From assembly GCA_045649455.1 (NCBI GenBank), contig JAZRPV010000026.1:1-48506 (forward strand): a DNA stretch of 48,506 bases. Reading direction: 5' to 3'. The notes beneath the pieces were generated by a model that worked only from the letters and a program-made list of their open reading frames with translations, ran no database searches and was not told the origin of the DNA. This DNA is from JAEDES01 sp045649455 (GTDB taxonomy: Bacteria; Bacillota_I; Bacilli_A; RF39; UBA660). Both the position numbers and the translations under genes were made by a program. Numbering within the stretch: the stretch's first letter is position 1; each line of letters starts with the position of its first letter. Below, piece by piece: positions 16,350-25,070 of this stretch.

Positions 16350-17693
16350 ATGTTAAGATTAAAAACAATAGATAAAGAAGAATATGACAACTATGTAAGA
16401 AATCATCAATATAAATCACATTTCTTACAATCACTTTCTTGGGGAGAATTTGCAAAAGTTAAAAAGAATCTTACTCCACATTATCTAGGATTAACAACAG
16501 AAGATAATCAATTAGTTGCTGCAACTCTTCTACTAGAGAAACACTTACCAATGAATATGTGTTATTTATATGCCCCACGTGGCTTTGTAATAGATTTTAA
16601 TAAAAAAGAATTACTAAAAACAATGACTAAAAAAGTAGTAGAATTCGCAAAAACAAGAAAAGCAATCTTTGTAAAAATAGATCCAGATATAATAAGAAAA
16701 TCTTATGATTATCAAAATGAAGAACAAGAATTAACTTATGATCCAGAAGTAGTATTTGATAATATTAAAAAAGCAGGTTTCAAACACTTAGGATTTACTA
16801 AAAACTTTGAAACATCACAACCAAGATATTCATTTAGAATTAACTTAGAACAATCAATGGAAGATATAGAAAACCATTTATCTAAAACAACAAAACAACG
16901 TATTGCAAAATCAGAAAAATTAGAAACAGAAGTTGTTATAGGAACAAAAAAAGATATTAAAGAATTCTATCATCTTATGACTCTAACTGAATCAAGAAAA
17001 GATTTTATTTCATATAATGAAGACTATTATGAAACACTATATGAAATATTTAATGGAAATAAAAACTCAAAAGCAACACTTTTATTAGGAAAAATAAATT
17101 TTAATAAAACTATTAAATCATTAGAAAAAAATCTAAAAAGAATAGTAGATCAAATCTCTATTCTACCAATAGATAATCTAAGTAAAAGTGCAAAAACAAA
17201 ACTAGAAGAACTAAGAAAACAAAAAGAAAACACACAATCAGAAATAAATAAGTACAAAGACTACTCTAAACAGTACGGCAATGAAGTTACTCTTAGTGCG
17301 CATATGATTATTGAGTATGGAGATAAAGCCTGGGTACTTTATGCAGGTAACCACAACATCTTATCTGAAACATATGTTAATTATCATACATACTATGAGC
17401 ACTTAAGATATTGTAAATCTAGAGGTCTAAGAATCTATGACCAATTTGGAACAATTGGAGACTTAAGAGAAGATAATCCACTAATGGGATTACATGAATT
17501 TAAACGTAAATTTGGTGGAGACTATGTAGAATTTATTGGTGAATGGGATTATGTAATAAACCCGGTAATGTACTTTGTATTTACTAAACTAGTTCCAATT
17601 TATCGTAATATTATTAAGAAAAGAAGCAAAAAAGCTTTAAAAGAAGAACTAGAAAAAGAAGAACAATCAAATGAACAAGAAAAGGAAAGTTAA
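16350..17693 (+). CDS. FemAB-family aminoacyltransferase (peptidoglycan cross-bridge)
   Basis: FemABX/MurMN proteins transfer amino acids from aminoacyl-tRNA onto the lysine of lipid II or nascent peptidoglycan. The 447-aa protein starts with the family-typical FLQSLSWGEFAKVK (about 24-37), then YAPRGFVIDF, and has the characteristic inserted helical arm (about 245-305, two long heptad helices). After it come HMIIEYGDKAWVLYAG, the YDQFGTIGD block and LHEFKRKFGGDYVEFIGEWDYV near the end. A Lys/Glu-rich tail follows. Which amino acid it adds cannot be told. The start has a weak AAGGTAGG site. Confidence 0.93.
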   Translation: MLRLKTIDKEEYDNYVRNHQYKSHFLQSLSWGEFAKVKKNLTPHYLGLTTEDNQLVAATLLLEKHLPMNMCYLYAPRGFVIDFNKKELLKTMTKKVVEFAKTRKAIFVKIDPDIIRKSYDYQNEEQELTYDPEVVFDNIKKAGFKHLGFTKNFETSQPRYSFRINLEQSMEDIENHLSKTTKQRIAKSEKLETEVVIGTKKDIKEFYHLMTLTESRKDFISYNEDYYETLYEIFNGNKNSKATLLLGKINFNKTIKSLEKNLKRIVDQISILPIDNLSKSAKTKLEELRKQKENTQSEINKYKDYSKQYGNEVTLSAHMIIEYGDKAWVLYAGNHNILSETYVNYHTYYEHLRYCKSRGLRIYDQFGTIGDLREDNPLMGLHEFKRKFGGDYVEFIGEWDYVINPVMYFVFTKLVPIYRNIIKKRSKKALKEELEKEEQSNEQEKES

Positions 17694-17705
17694 CTACTTT
17701 CCTTT
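17681..17705. terminator. Bidirectional terminator between femAB-like and glycosyltransferase genes
   Basis: A 10-bp stem (17681-17690 with 17696-17705), loop TAACT, T-rich on both sides; it covers the stop codons of both convergent genes. Confidence 0.88.
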
Positions 17706-18911
17706 TTTTAATACTTTAATTCTCTTAAATATATAATCAAGAGAAACTCCAATTATAATTGCTTCAAATACTTGTAAACTATAAGCATATCTAGGCATAA
17801 CCTCTATTAATAAATATACTCCAAAATATACAAGTAATATTAAACACATAAGTACATGTTCTTTATCAAACTTTAATTTAACAAATCTAAACGCACTACA
17901 TACAGCAAGAATATTAAATAAAATTATCCACAACTGATTAATAATATTTAATGTTTTATAATATACTTCATCCATACTAATAGACCATGATAAATCTGAA
18001 TTAAACCAAAGTACTTTAGTCTTCTTTAAAAAATGAAGTGGAATCTTTTCAAACTGAGTAATTCTCTTAATTGCTTCTTTATCAGCAGCCTCACTATCTC
18101 TTGAATATAAGCTAGCATCTTCATCAGTATACATTCCATTAGACTCATAATTAAATCCTACAACAAATTTCCATGAACTATTTAATATATCTAATCCACT
18201 TGGACTAACACCAGTTGCTTTTAATAATAAACTTGTTCCATTAAATACTACATAATATCCCATAAATATAATTAAGAAACTAACAATTAACTTTTTCCAA
18301 TCAATCTTAGTAATAAACAAGAATCCAAAGTATAACAAAATGCTAAATATAATAACAATAGTTTCACTTCTAAAAATATTACTAAGTCCAAGAAGTATCC
18401 CAACTACTACACTACTAACTATAAATTTCTTTTTAAAATTAATATTTAAAAGTATATACAATGCAATTAATATTAATAATACTGGTAAAAATTGATTAGT
18501 AAGAACTGTATTTAATAATAATGGAAATAAAAATATAGAATATAAAATACTACTAATTTTTGCACTTCTATCACTACATATTCTTCTACTAATTAAATAT
18601 ACAAACACTACAGTTAAAGATGTAATAATACAATTAACAAATTTCAAAAAGAAAACACTATTAATTATATTTAAAAGAACTGCTTGATATAAAACATGTC
18701 CCATTTGATATCCCCAAGTTATAAAATAACTCATACTCTTATAACTATCAGTACCATTAACAATCTCTAACGCAGCATCATACATCATTTTAAAATCAGA
18801 TATAATTGGTGTTTCAACTAATACAATAACACCTAATCTAATAATAAAAGAAAATAAGAATAAAAATATAATAAACTTATTTTCCTTAATCCATCTTTTT
18901 ATTTTATCCAT
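17694..18911 (-). CDS. GT-C-fold polytopic glycosyltransferase (GT39/ArnT-like)
   Basis: A 405-aa integral membrane protein with about 10-11 hydrophobic helices. The first extracellular loop has the acidic signature of GT-C enzymes (ETPIISDFKMMYDAALEI, about 33-50), where an Asp near the membrane acts as base or metal ligand. Such enzymes use polyprenyl-phosphate sugars to glycosylate envelope polymers or proteins. The donor and acceptor are unknown. The ATG is immediately next to the stop of the flippase gene, suggesting a two-gene operon that moves and modifies a lipid-linked precursor. Confidence 0.75.
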   Translation of the reverse strand: MDKIKRWIKENKFIIFLFLFSFIIRLGVIVLVETPIISDFKMMYDAALEIVNGTDSYKSMSYFITWGYQMGHVLYQAVLLNIINSVFFLKFVNCIITSLTVVFVYLISRRICSDRSAKISSILYSIFLFPLLLNTVLTNQFLPVLLILIALYILLNINFKKKFIVSSVVVGILLGLSNIFRSETIVIIFSILLYFGFLFITKIDWKKLIVSFLIIFMGYYVVFNGTSLLLKATGVSPSGLDILNSSWKFVVGFNYESNGMYTDEDASLYSRDSEAADKEAIKRITQFEKIPLHFLKKTKVLWFNSDLSWSISMDEVYYKTLNIINQLWIILFNILAVCSAFRFVKLKFDKEHVLMCLILLVYFGVYLLIEVMPRYAYSLQVFEAIIIGVSLDYIFKRIKVLKKGK

Positions 18912-20540
18912 CTACTTCACCAACTTCTTTAAAAACTTATCAATCTTCTCACCGAAGATTTTATCTAGAGTTTTTGTCTTAATAATAAATATAAAGTAAA
19001 CAGCCGCTCCAACAATACTATATAACATAATAATAAATATATTTAATATTCTATTATCTAAATCTAATGGAACTATTAAACTAATAATGAATAAAACAAT
19101 ATACATAAAGAATGAGCCACATAATATATCAATAAAATTTACTAACCATTCATCAAATTCAATTTTATATTTATTTTTAAGAACAACAATACAAATAATA
19201 AAAGAAGTTAAATATCCCAGTAAACTTGCAACTATCACTCCATAATAAGCAGGTATTCCTAATATATAGAATGTTCTAATTAAACTAACATTTAATAAAC
19301 ATTTAACCAATACACCTGATATTAAACTAATAAATACCATTTTATAATCTTTAAATAATTGAACAACAGTAATCATAGCAGTAAATAATCCAATTACAAG
19401 ACCAACAAATATATAAATAGATAATATACTAGGTCCATATTCACTAGTACCATAGAAAACATTCCAAATTGGTTTAGATAAAAAACTAATCCCAAGTGTC
19501 ATTGGTAACATAAACACTAATAATAAATTAAGTGTTTGATTAACTTTCTTATTAATATCTTTTTTATCTTTCTTAACAATACTTTGTGTAAGATTAGGTA
19601 TTAAACTAACAATAACACCTGTTGAAATAGATAAAATAATCATATTAAATTTAGATCCCCAAGTAGATAGCATACTCATAACCACTTCAGCATCTATAAC
19701 ACTGAACTTTGCAACATTAACTAATGCTTTAACAACAGTAACCATATCTATATAATTATACATTGCTTTAAATATATCAATCATAATAAATGGTACTGCA
19801 TAAAATATAATTTTTTTAACAATATCTTTATTAGTAATAATTGGTTCATTAGTATTTCTAATCTTTTCATTAAACTTAGTCTTATTTTTATTAAGCTTAA
19901 CAACCAAATAGAAATAAGAAACTAATGCTCCTACAGTTGCACCTAATAAAGCAACACCTACTGCAGTAGTTAAAGATAATTTAAAAATATCCACAACTAA
20001 ATAACTACCAAGTACTATTAAAATAACTCTAACTATTTGTTCAACAACTTGTGATACTGAAGGCGGACTCATAAATCTATGTCCTTCAAAATATCCTCTA
20101 TATACACTTAATACTGGTACGATTAAAACAGCAGTTGCTATAACACGAATAACCATTGTTACGGACTGAACTGTATTACCTCCAGTTAAATCTCCCATTA
20201 CCCATTTAGCTAAAAAAGGTGCAAATAATATAATAAGTAAGAAAGAAAACATCCCCATTACCATAGCAATCTTTTTACCTAATATAAATGTTCTTTTCTT
20301 CGCACTATGATATCCCAAAGTTTGATATTCACTTACAACCTTACTAATCGCTAGAGGAATACCAGCAGAAGATAAAGACATAAATAATAAATATATTGTA
20401 TAAGCATATCCATATAATGCTCCACCTTTTTCACCAATAATGGCATGAAAAGGAATAACATATAATACTCCAAGAATTTTACTTAAAACAATTCCAATAG
20501 TAGTAATAAAAGCACCTTTAACAAATGTACTCTTCTTCAT
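18912..20540 (-). CDS. MOP-superfamily lipid flippase, SpoVB/YtgP type
   Basis: A 542-aa protein with about 14 hydrophobic helices and the family start SFVKGAFITTIGIVLSKILG-like (positions 3-23), followed by GALYGYAYTIYLLFMSLSSAGIPLAISK. This is the oligosaccharidyl-lipid/SpoVB group that includes Bacillus YtgP (MurJ, lipid II flippase) and the sporulation protein SpoVB; sequence alone does not separate them. AAGGAGG is spaced correctly only for the ATG at 20540, not for one two codons earlier. It is followed without a gap by the GT-C transferase gene. Confidence 0.88.
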   Translation of the reverse strand: MKKSTFVKGAFITTIGIVLSKILGVLYVIPFHAIIGEKGGALYGYAYTIYLLFMSLSSAGIPLAISKVVSEYQTLGYHSAKKRTFILGKKIAMVMGMFSFLLIILFAPFLAKWVMGDLTGGNTVQSVTMVIRVIATAVLIVPVLSVYRGYFEGHRFMSPPSVSQVVEQIVRVILIVLGSYLVVDIFKLSLTTAVGVALLGATVGALVSYFYLVVKLNKNKTKFNEKIRNTNEPIITNKDIVKKIIFYAVPFIMIDIFKAMYNYIDMVTVVKALVNVAKFSVIDAEVVMSMLSTWGSKFNMIILSISTGVIVSLIPNLTQSIVKKDKKDINKKVNQTLNLLLVFMLPMTLGISFLSKPIWNVFYGTSEYGPSILSIYIFVGLVIGLFTAMITVVQLFKDYKMVFISLISGVLVKCLLNVSLIRTFYILGIPAYYGVIVASLLGYLTSFIICIVVLKNKYKIEFDEWLVNFIDILCGSFFMYIVLFIISLIVPLDLDNRILNIFIIMLYSIVGAAVYFIFIIKTKTLDKIFGEKIDKFLKKLVK

Positions 20541-20584
20541 ACTCATCCTCCTTATAAAAATAATATCACAAAATTACCTAAAAA

Positions 20585-20605
20585 AAAATACTACTACCTA
20601 GTATT
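20585..20605 (-). terminator. Terminator of the cse60-like gene
   Basis: A 7-bp stem AATACTA/TAGTATT with a T-tract of eight on the minus strand; it overlaps the cse60 stop. Confidence 0.75.
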
Positions 20606-20780
20606 AATTCTCATAATAAATAATCATTGCAGAAAAACAATATACTTGTTCTTCACTAAAAATACCCATACTTACCTGATATTTTATATCGATAACTTCA
20701 CCAGAAATATTATCTAAAAAATCATTTATGGCAACCTCTAAGTCTAATTCATCTTCCATATCAAATAATTTAACTTTCAT
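20604..20780 (-). CDS. cse60: Cse60-like sporulation protein
   Basis: A 58-aa protein of the pattern KVKLFDMEDELDLEVAINDF ... IDIKYQVSMG ... EEQVYCFSAMIIY, which matches Bacillus Cse60 over essentially its whole length. Cse60 is expressed under sigma-E in the mother cell; its biochemical role is unknown. The frame is open further upstream, but the ATG at 20780 has GGTG before it and starts the family-typical sequence. Single-gene unit with its own terminator. Supports a sporulating or recently sporulating ancestor. Confidence 0.82.
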   Translation of the reverse strand: MKVKLFDMEDELDLEVAINDFLDNISGEVIDIKYQVSMGIFSEEQVYCFSAMIIYYEN

Positions 20781-20833
20781 ATTATCACCAACAATAAGAT
20801 ACCATACATAAATAACAAAATATGTCAAAAAAA

Positions 20834-20849
20834 AGAGACTTAAGTCTCT
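20834..20849 (-). terminator. Terminator of the second TasA-like gene
   Basis: A 6-bp stem AGAGAC/GTCTCT around TTAA, followed by eight T on the minus strand. Confidence 0.82.
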
Positions 20850-22050
20850 AAAAATAATCTTTTGAAATAACTATAACTGGACGAACACCGAAATAGTAAT
20901 TGCAATCATATTCGTAATTTCCTAAATAAGCATAACCATCTATAATCCATAAGTAATCTTCATCATTATTATATGATGAGCCAGTCCAAAAAGAAGTATT
21001 TCTAATCCAACGATATTCATCAGAGCAGTAACCTTTTTCTACACAAGCAAAATTATTAGGATTAATTGCTTCTTCATATGTTATTAATCTTGCATCTATT
21101 ACATCTACTCCAAAATTAGACTCTAATAAAATTTCGTAATTATTAACATATCCTTCTACAATACTACCACTATAATCACTGTATACATTACCCTTCTTTT
21201 CAGGTGAAGAAAAAGCAGTTGTACCATTTCTAATATCTTGGCTAGATTTAAATCCTAGCATATCTGCACTTTGCATACCAGTTGCTTCTTCTCCATATGG
21301 AGTCCATGTCTCTGTAGATTTGTCATAAACACCACCAACATATAAATTATACATTGAAAGCATCTTAACATTATTTCCTTCTGTACCAATTGTATAGAAC
21401 TGCTCAGTTCCAATTGTAACAACAGTTCCAAAATCATTTATATCACCTGAAGCAGAAATAGGAATCATACCACCATAACTAACTTCACTTCCAGTCCCAT
21501 CACTTTGTATATATTCAAGCGTTAATGATAAATCTAATACAACTTGACCAGTTGGTAAATCAGAAGCATTTAAGTCTTTTCTATACTCAATTCTTACTTT
21601 AATTGGCATTGATGAGCCAGATTTAATTTCTTGCCTTTCATTAATTGATTGACCATTTTGATAACTAATTTCATAATTCAAATATTTCTTTTGATTATCA
21701 TCTAATTCAGGCATCTTAATCACATTTTCAATCATTGCATCAATTGTTCCACCATTAACTACATCAACAGTAAATTCATAAAAATCTCCAGGTAAATTTA
21801 AAGTTGTACTAAAATTAATTAGATTAGCCCCCTCTAAACTAGGCGAATCCATTGTTGCACTACCATTTCTAACTTTAGGATTTTCTAAATGTATATCCCA
21901 ACTAGATGCAATTACTTCTGCATTACCTTGAATAGTAAGAATAGCATTTAAAGCAGAATAAGCAATAGTTAGTGTGAATACACAAATAATAATTAAAAAC
22001 AAAAATAATGATAATTTTTTTCTATCTTTAACATAAAAATTAGTTCTCAA
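20848..22050 (-). CDS. Exported TasA-like protein with DUF6273/lectin-like C-terminal domain
   Basis: About 400 aa. The N-terminus (KKLSLFLFLIIICVFTLTIAY..., hydrophobic at about 12-35) matches the gene at 4277-4846 in the LTIAYSAL-NAxL-xxGxAExIxSSW design. A beta-sandwich follows to about 190, then a second domain ending YYFGVRPVIVISKDYF. The GVRPV end after WTGSSYNNDEDYLWI is typical of DUF6273-like lectin-fold domains. The promoter at 22082-22110 excludes an ATG at 22110; GGAG 10 nt upstream points to a TTG start at 22050, so the exact start is uncertain. It is probably a surface-displayed binding protein. Confidence 0.6.
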   Translation of the reverse strand: MRTNFYVKDRKKLSLFLFLIIICVFTLTIAYSALNAILTIQGNAEVIASSWDIHLENPKVRNGSATMDSPSLEGANLINFSTTLNLPGDFYEFTVDVVNGGTIDAMIENVIKMPELDDNQKKYLNYEISYQNGQSINERQEIKSGSSMPIKVRIEYRKDLNASDLPTGQVVLDLSLTLEYIQSDGTGSEVSYGGMIPISASGDINDFGTVVTIGTEQFYTIGTEGNNVKMLSMYNLYVGGVYDKSTETWTPYGEEATGMQSADMLGFKSSQDIRNGTTAFSSPEKKGNVYSDYSGSIVEGYVNNYEILLESNFGVDVIDARLITYEEAINPNNFACVEKGYCSDEYRWIRNTSFWTGSSYNNDEDYLWIIDGYAYLGNYEYDCNYYFGVRPVIVISKDYF

Positions 22051-22081
22051 TATATTCACACTCCTATTCTCATATACTATT

Positions 22082-22110
22082 ATTATATATTTTTTTATAA
22101 AATTTAACAA
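22082..22110 (-). promoter_or_regulatory. Sigma-A promoter of the second TasA-like gene
   Basis: TTGTTA, 17 bp, TATAAT on the minus strand. It sets the start of the gene below about 22075. Confidence 0.75.
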
Positions 22111-22127
22111 TATCTTAACTTATAAAA

Positions 22128-22153
22128 AAAGATGTCGATTATTCAACATCTTT
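22128..22153 (-). terminator. Terminator of the Fic operon
   Basis: A stem of 8-10 bp (GATGTTGA/TCGACATC with U-G, flanked by A/T pairs) followed by seven T on the minus strand. Confidence 0.8.
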
Positions 22154-23134
22154 TCTTTTTAAATCATCTACTTTTTCTTTTACAGTAGTTTTTTCAATGG
22201 TACTACCACCACTACTACTTTCATTAGCATTTCTAATTCTTCTATTAATATCAAGTTCAACTATTGAATCACAAATCTTATAACGATAGAAGTTTTTAAT
22301 TACTGAATAATCTCCTCCACCAATAGCTTTACCCATAGCTTCACGATATTCATCTTTTTCCGCAACTGTAATATATACAGGAGGAAGTCCTGCATCTTCT
22401 AATAACTTATTAATAAATCCACGTACTGAACGACCATTTCCATCTGGGAATGGGTGAATTCTAATTAATTCACAACCTAAAACTACACATCTATCTAAAA
22501 ATTCTAATAAGAAGTCAGCATCTTGACTATCTTTAACAAATGGTGCAATTTCTTTTAAATATAATACTTCTGGATCAAGTTTATCTAATTCTCTAAAGAT
22601 AAATGGATAAGAAACTAATTCTGAAGGGAATCCTTTAATATAAGCATCACTTCTTCTAAAGTTTCCACCAAATGCAGGATATGCAGTTAAAGAATATAAT
22701 TTTTCATGTATTTCTTTTAACGTAAATACATTAAACATATAATCAATATCATCTGAGTGAATATATTCATACATAACACGTAATCCTTCAATTTCCTCAG
22801 GACTATGCACACCTTCTAGTTTACTTTCATTCTTGATATATCTAGATACAAACGAATTTTTTAATGTTTCAAAGTTTGCACGATCACCTAATCCATAATA
22901 CATACTAATTAAAGTTGTAGGAATTTTATTATCATCACTATAAAGTTGTCTTCTTTGTTTTCTTTGTTTATATCCCATAAACATTTCTTGAATTATATGA
23001 TTAGGCTCAACACCTAAAATAATCTTTGCAAGAATTGTTCTATTGATACCTTCAACCTTTAAAAGTTCATTAATAAAACCTTCTATATCAACATCTTCTG
23101 ACTTTAAATAAGCTTCTATTTCTTTTGAACCCAT
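22139..23134 (-). CDS. Fic-domain protein (predicted AMP transferase)
   Basis: A 331-aa protein with the complete Fic signature HPFPDGNGRSVR (H227-R238): catalytic H227, acidic D231, nucleotide-binding GNGR. Fic proteins usually transfer AMP from ATP to a Ser/Thr/Tyr of a target. A Fic N-terminal region carries NESKLEGV (102-109), resembling the class II inhibitory motif (S/T)xxxE(G/N), with E107-G108 kept but Glu103 in the Ser/Thr place. A charged C-terminal tail follows. It is the last gene of a three-gene operon with PHP and zinc-ribbon proteins, not a toxin-antitoxin pair in the usual layout. Confidence 0.92.
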   Translation of the reverse strand: MGSKEIEAYLKSEDVDIEGFINELLKVEGINRTILAKIILGVEPNHIIQEMFMGYKQRKQRRQLYSDDNKIPTTLISMYYGLGDRANFETLKNSFVSRYIKNESKLEGVHSPEEIEGLRVMYEYIHSDDIDYMFNVFTLKEIHEKLYSLTAYPAFGGNFRRSDAYIKGFPSELVSYPFIFRELDKLDPEVLYLKEIAPFVKDSQDADFLLEFLDRCVVLGCELIRIHPFPDGNGRSVRGFINKLLEDAGLPPVYITVAEKDEYREAMGKAIGGGDYSVIKNFYRYKICDSIVELDINRRIRNANESSSGGSTIEKTTVKEKVDDLKRKDVE

Positions 23135-23154
23135 TTTAATACCCCCTTAAAATA

Positions 23155-24054
23155 TTATTCATTATTAGATAAATATCTTAAAATACTACTAATTTCTTCT
23201 CTACTAATTGTAAAATCTGTATTTCTAAAACCAATTTCTGGTCTTAAACCATCTTTATTATGAAAATCAGATCCAATTGTTGAAATAAGATTATTTTCTT
23301 TAGCAAAAATATTCCATTTATCTGTATCATCATGCATTACATCATTTCTATCAACATATAAATAGTTTCCTTCTATAGCGTCTACTTTCATTTCTTTAAT
23401 TAAATCTAAAATTTCATCTTCAGTTAAACCATCTTCATATCCATAACATACAGGATGCGCAAGAACAGCTTTACCGTGAGCACTTCTAATTAATTCAGCA
23501 GCTTCCATTGGTGTAACACTTGCCTTCTTAACATAAGCAGGACAACCTTCATTCATAACAGTTTCAATAAACTCACCTTTATTAGGAATATGTCCAAAAT
23601 TCTTCATTAAAATTTCTTCATTTTCTTTATTAGAAATAACATCTAATGAAATATGTGCTTTTGTAACAGCTTCTATTTTATCAAGTTCTTCAACATTTAC
23701 TTTATAACCTAATTCTTCTAATTTCTTACTTACATCATTTAAATAATCATGTCTAATATTACGAAATTTTTCTAACTTTTCTCTAAAATTTTGATCATTT
23801 AAATCAAAGTTATAACCAAGTACATGAATTCCACATTTCTTAATTTTTGTAGAAATCTCTACTGCTGGAATTAAAATAACATTATTAGATTCAGCATAAT
23901 CAAATAATTCATCACTATAAGCATCAATAGTATCATGATCTGCAATTGCAATAGCACTAACTCTATTTTTAATTGCTTCTTCTACTACTTCTTTTGGACT
24001 TAATGCTCCATCTGATTTATTTGTATGTATATGTAAATCTATTATTTTTTCCAT
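23155..24054 (-). CDS. PHP-domain phosphoesterase (TrpH/RNase AM-like)
   Basis: A 299-aa cytoplasmic metalloenzyme with all PHP motifs: HIHTNKSDG (8-16), ADHDT (about 38-42), PAVEIS, AHPVCYG and GSDFHNKDG. It resembles the stand-alone YciV/TrpH group, whose members remove 3' phosphates of nucleotide 3',5'-bisphosphates or act as 5'-3' exonucleases. The start ATG overlaps the upstream gene by 13 bp and the Fic gene follows after 20 bp, so the three are likely translated from one mRNA. Confidence 0.9.
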   Translation of the reverse strand: MEKIIDLHIHTNKSDGALSPKEVVEEAIKNRVSAIAIADHDTIDAYSDELFDYAESNNVILIPAVEISTKIKKCGIHVLGYNFDLNDQNFREKLEKFRNIRHDYLNDVSKKLEELGYKVNVEELDKIEAVTKAHISLDVISNKENEEILMKNFGHIPNKGEFIETVMNEGCPAYVKKASVTPMEAAELIRSAHGKAVLAHPVCYGYEDGLTEDEILDLIKEMKVDAIEGNYLYVDRNDVMHDDTDKWNIFAKENNLISTIGSDFHNKDGLRPEIGFRNTDFTISREEISSILRYLSNNE

Positions 24055-24983
24055 GTACTCACTCTTCTTTCATAACTTTTTTGTAATTGTTTAGTTTCCA
24101 TTCTTCTTTTTACAGAATCTGGTGAAACCTTTTCTAGTATAGCCTTTAAATCTTCTTCTGTAAACATATCACCAATTACCATTCTAGATAATTGTAATTT
24201 TCTATCAAGTTTTCTTTCCCAATTAAATGGAGTCATACTTAATAAGAAATCTAATACAAAGTTATATGCAGTATCATCATATTGCCAAGTTTTTCTTAAT
24301 GATTGTGGGTGAATTGGTAAATATGGAGTTACATTAGTATCCATAGCGTTACAAATTGCAAAAGGAATTTCATCTAGTAAACTAGCAAATTCAGAATAAC
24401 TAATAATATGTACATCTAGTGGTAACATTTTATTAGGCATCTTACCTTCTTCTAATTGAGTAACTATTTCATCTAATTCATCTACTGAACCAACTGGATC
24501 AACATCTGAAGTATGCATTCCGTAACTCTTAAATAATTCTACCATTACTCTCTTAGCATCTTCTATTTTGTCATCTTGACAAATCATCCACATATCAACA
24601 TCTGGTAATCTATTAAGAACTCTTCTTGGTTTATATACATCATCAACTTGTGGACAAACTTTACAATATCTTTTTAAGTCCGGCATACGTGAACCTCTTG
24701 TATTTAAACATTCTTCACAAGGCCACTCATTTATTTTTAATGATGCATCATATAATTCATTATTATATCTAATTTGTTCTTCAATAATTGGTAATTCACC
24801 TTGAAATTTGTCATCAAGAACATAGAAAGGATAACCTGTACCAAAAGAACCACAATACCCTGGAGTATGTTCCATAATCATATTAATTCTTTCCATATTC
24901 TTAATAAAATATCTTCTTTTTAAATCATTATTTAATCTTTCAAATCTTGTTGAAGCATCTGCAGCTTTCTTACATGTATTCAT
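24042..24983 (-). CDS. Unknown protein with CxxC-x14-CxxC zinc ribbon and NTase-like Asp pattern
   Basis: A 313-aa protein I cannot place. Seen directly: a CxxC-x14-CxxC block (C89, C92, C107, C110) likely to bind zinc; then LPDVDMWMI (126-134), a helix, and PLDVHIIS (188-195). Spacing of D128-x-D130 and a later hDhxh (D190) on neighbouring strands is reminiscent of the minimal nucleotidyltransferase fold, but the preceding Gly-Ser helix is not clear (GSFGTG at 45-50 is a weak candidate). The C-terminus is helical and basic. First gene of the operon with PHP and Fic. Confidence 0.6.
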   Translation of the reverse strand: MNTCKKAADASTRFERLNNDLKRRYFIKNMERINMIMEHTPGYCGSFGTGYPFYVLDDKFQGELPIIEEQIRYNNELYDASLKINEWPCEECLNTRGSRMPDLKRYCKVCPQVDDVYKPRRVLNRLPDVDMWMICQDDKIEDAKRVMVELFKSYGMHTSDVDPVGSVDELDEIVTQLEEGKMPNKMLPLDVHIISYSEFASLLDEIPFAICNAMDTNVTPYLPIHPQSLRKTWQYDDTAYNFVLDFLLSMTPFNWERKLDRKLQLSRMVIGDMFTEEDLKAILEKVSPDSVKRRMETKQLQKSYERRVSTWKK

Positions 24984-25010
24984 ATAACCTCACCCCTCAT
25001 GGTTTCGTTG

Positions 25011-25039
25011 ATTATACCACAAAACAACAAAAAAAGCAA
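25011..25039 (-). promoter_or_regulatory. Promoter of the zinc-ribbon/PHP/Fic operon
   Basis: TTGCTT, 17 bp ending TGG, then TATAAT on the minus strand (extended -10). The -35 overlaps the leuS terminator stem. Confidence 0.7.
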
Positions 25040-25055
25040 ATTTTCATTGCTTTTT
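25029..25055 (-). terminator. Terminator of leuS
   Basis: A 9-bp stem AAAAAGCAA/TTGCTTTTT with a 7-nt loop, followed by T on the minus strand. Confidence 0.82.
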
Positions 25056-25070
25056 CTGTGTTTTAAATTC

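Noticed and set aside
20781..20840. Sigma-E promoter for the cse60-like gene.
   Set aside because: An ATATT element is present, but no acceptable CATACANT-like -10 lies at the right distance.
20848..22110. ATG start at 22110 for the second TasA-like gene.
   Set aside because: The promoter -35 box (22105-22110) overlaps it, so the mRNA would start downstream.
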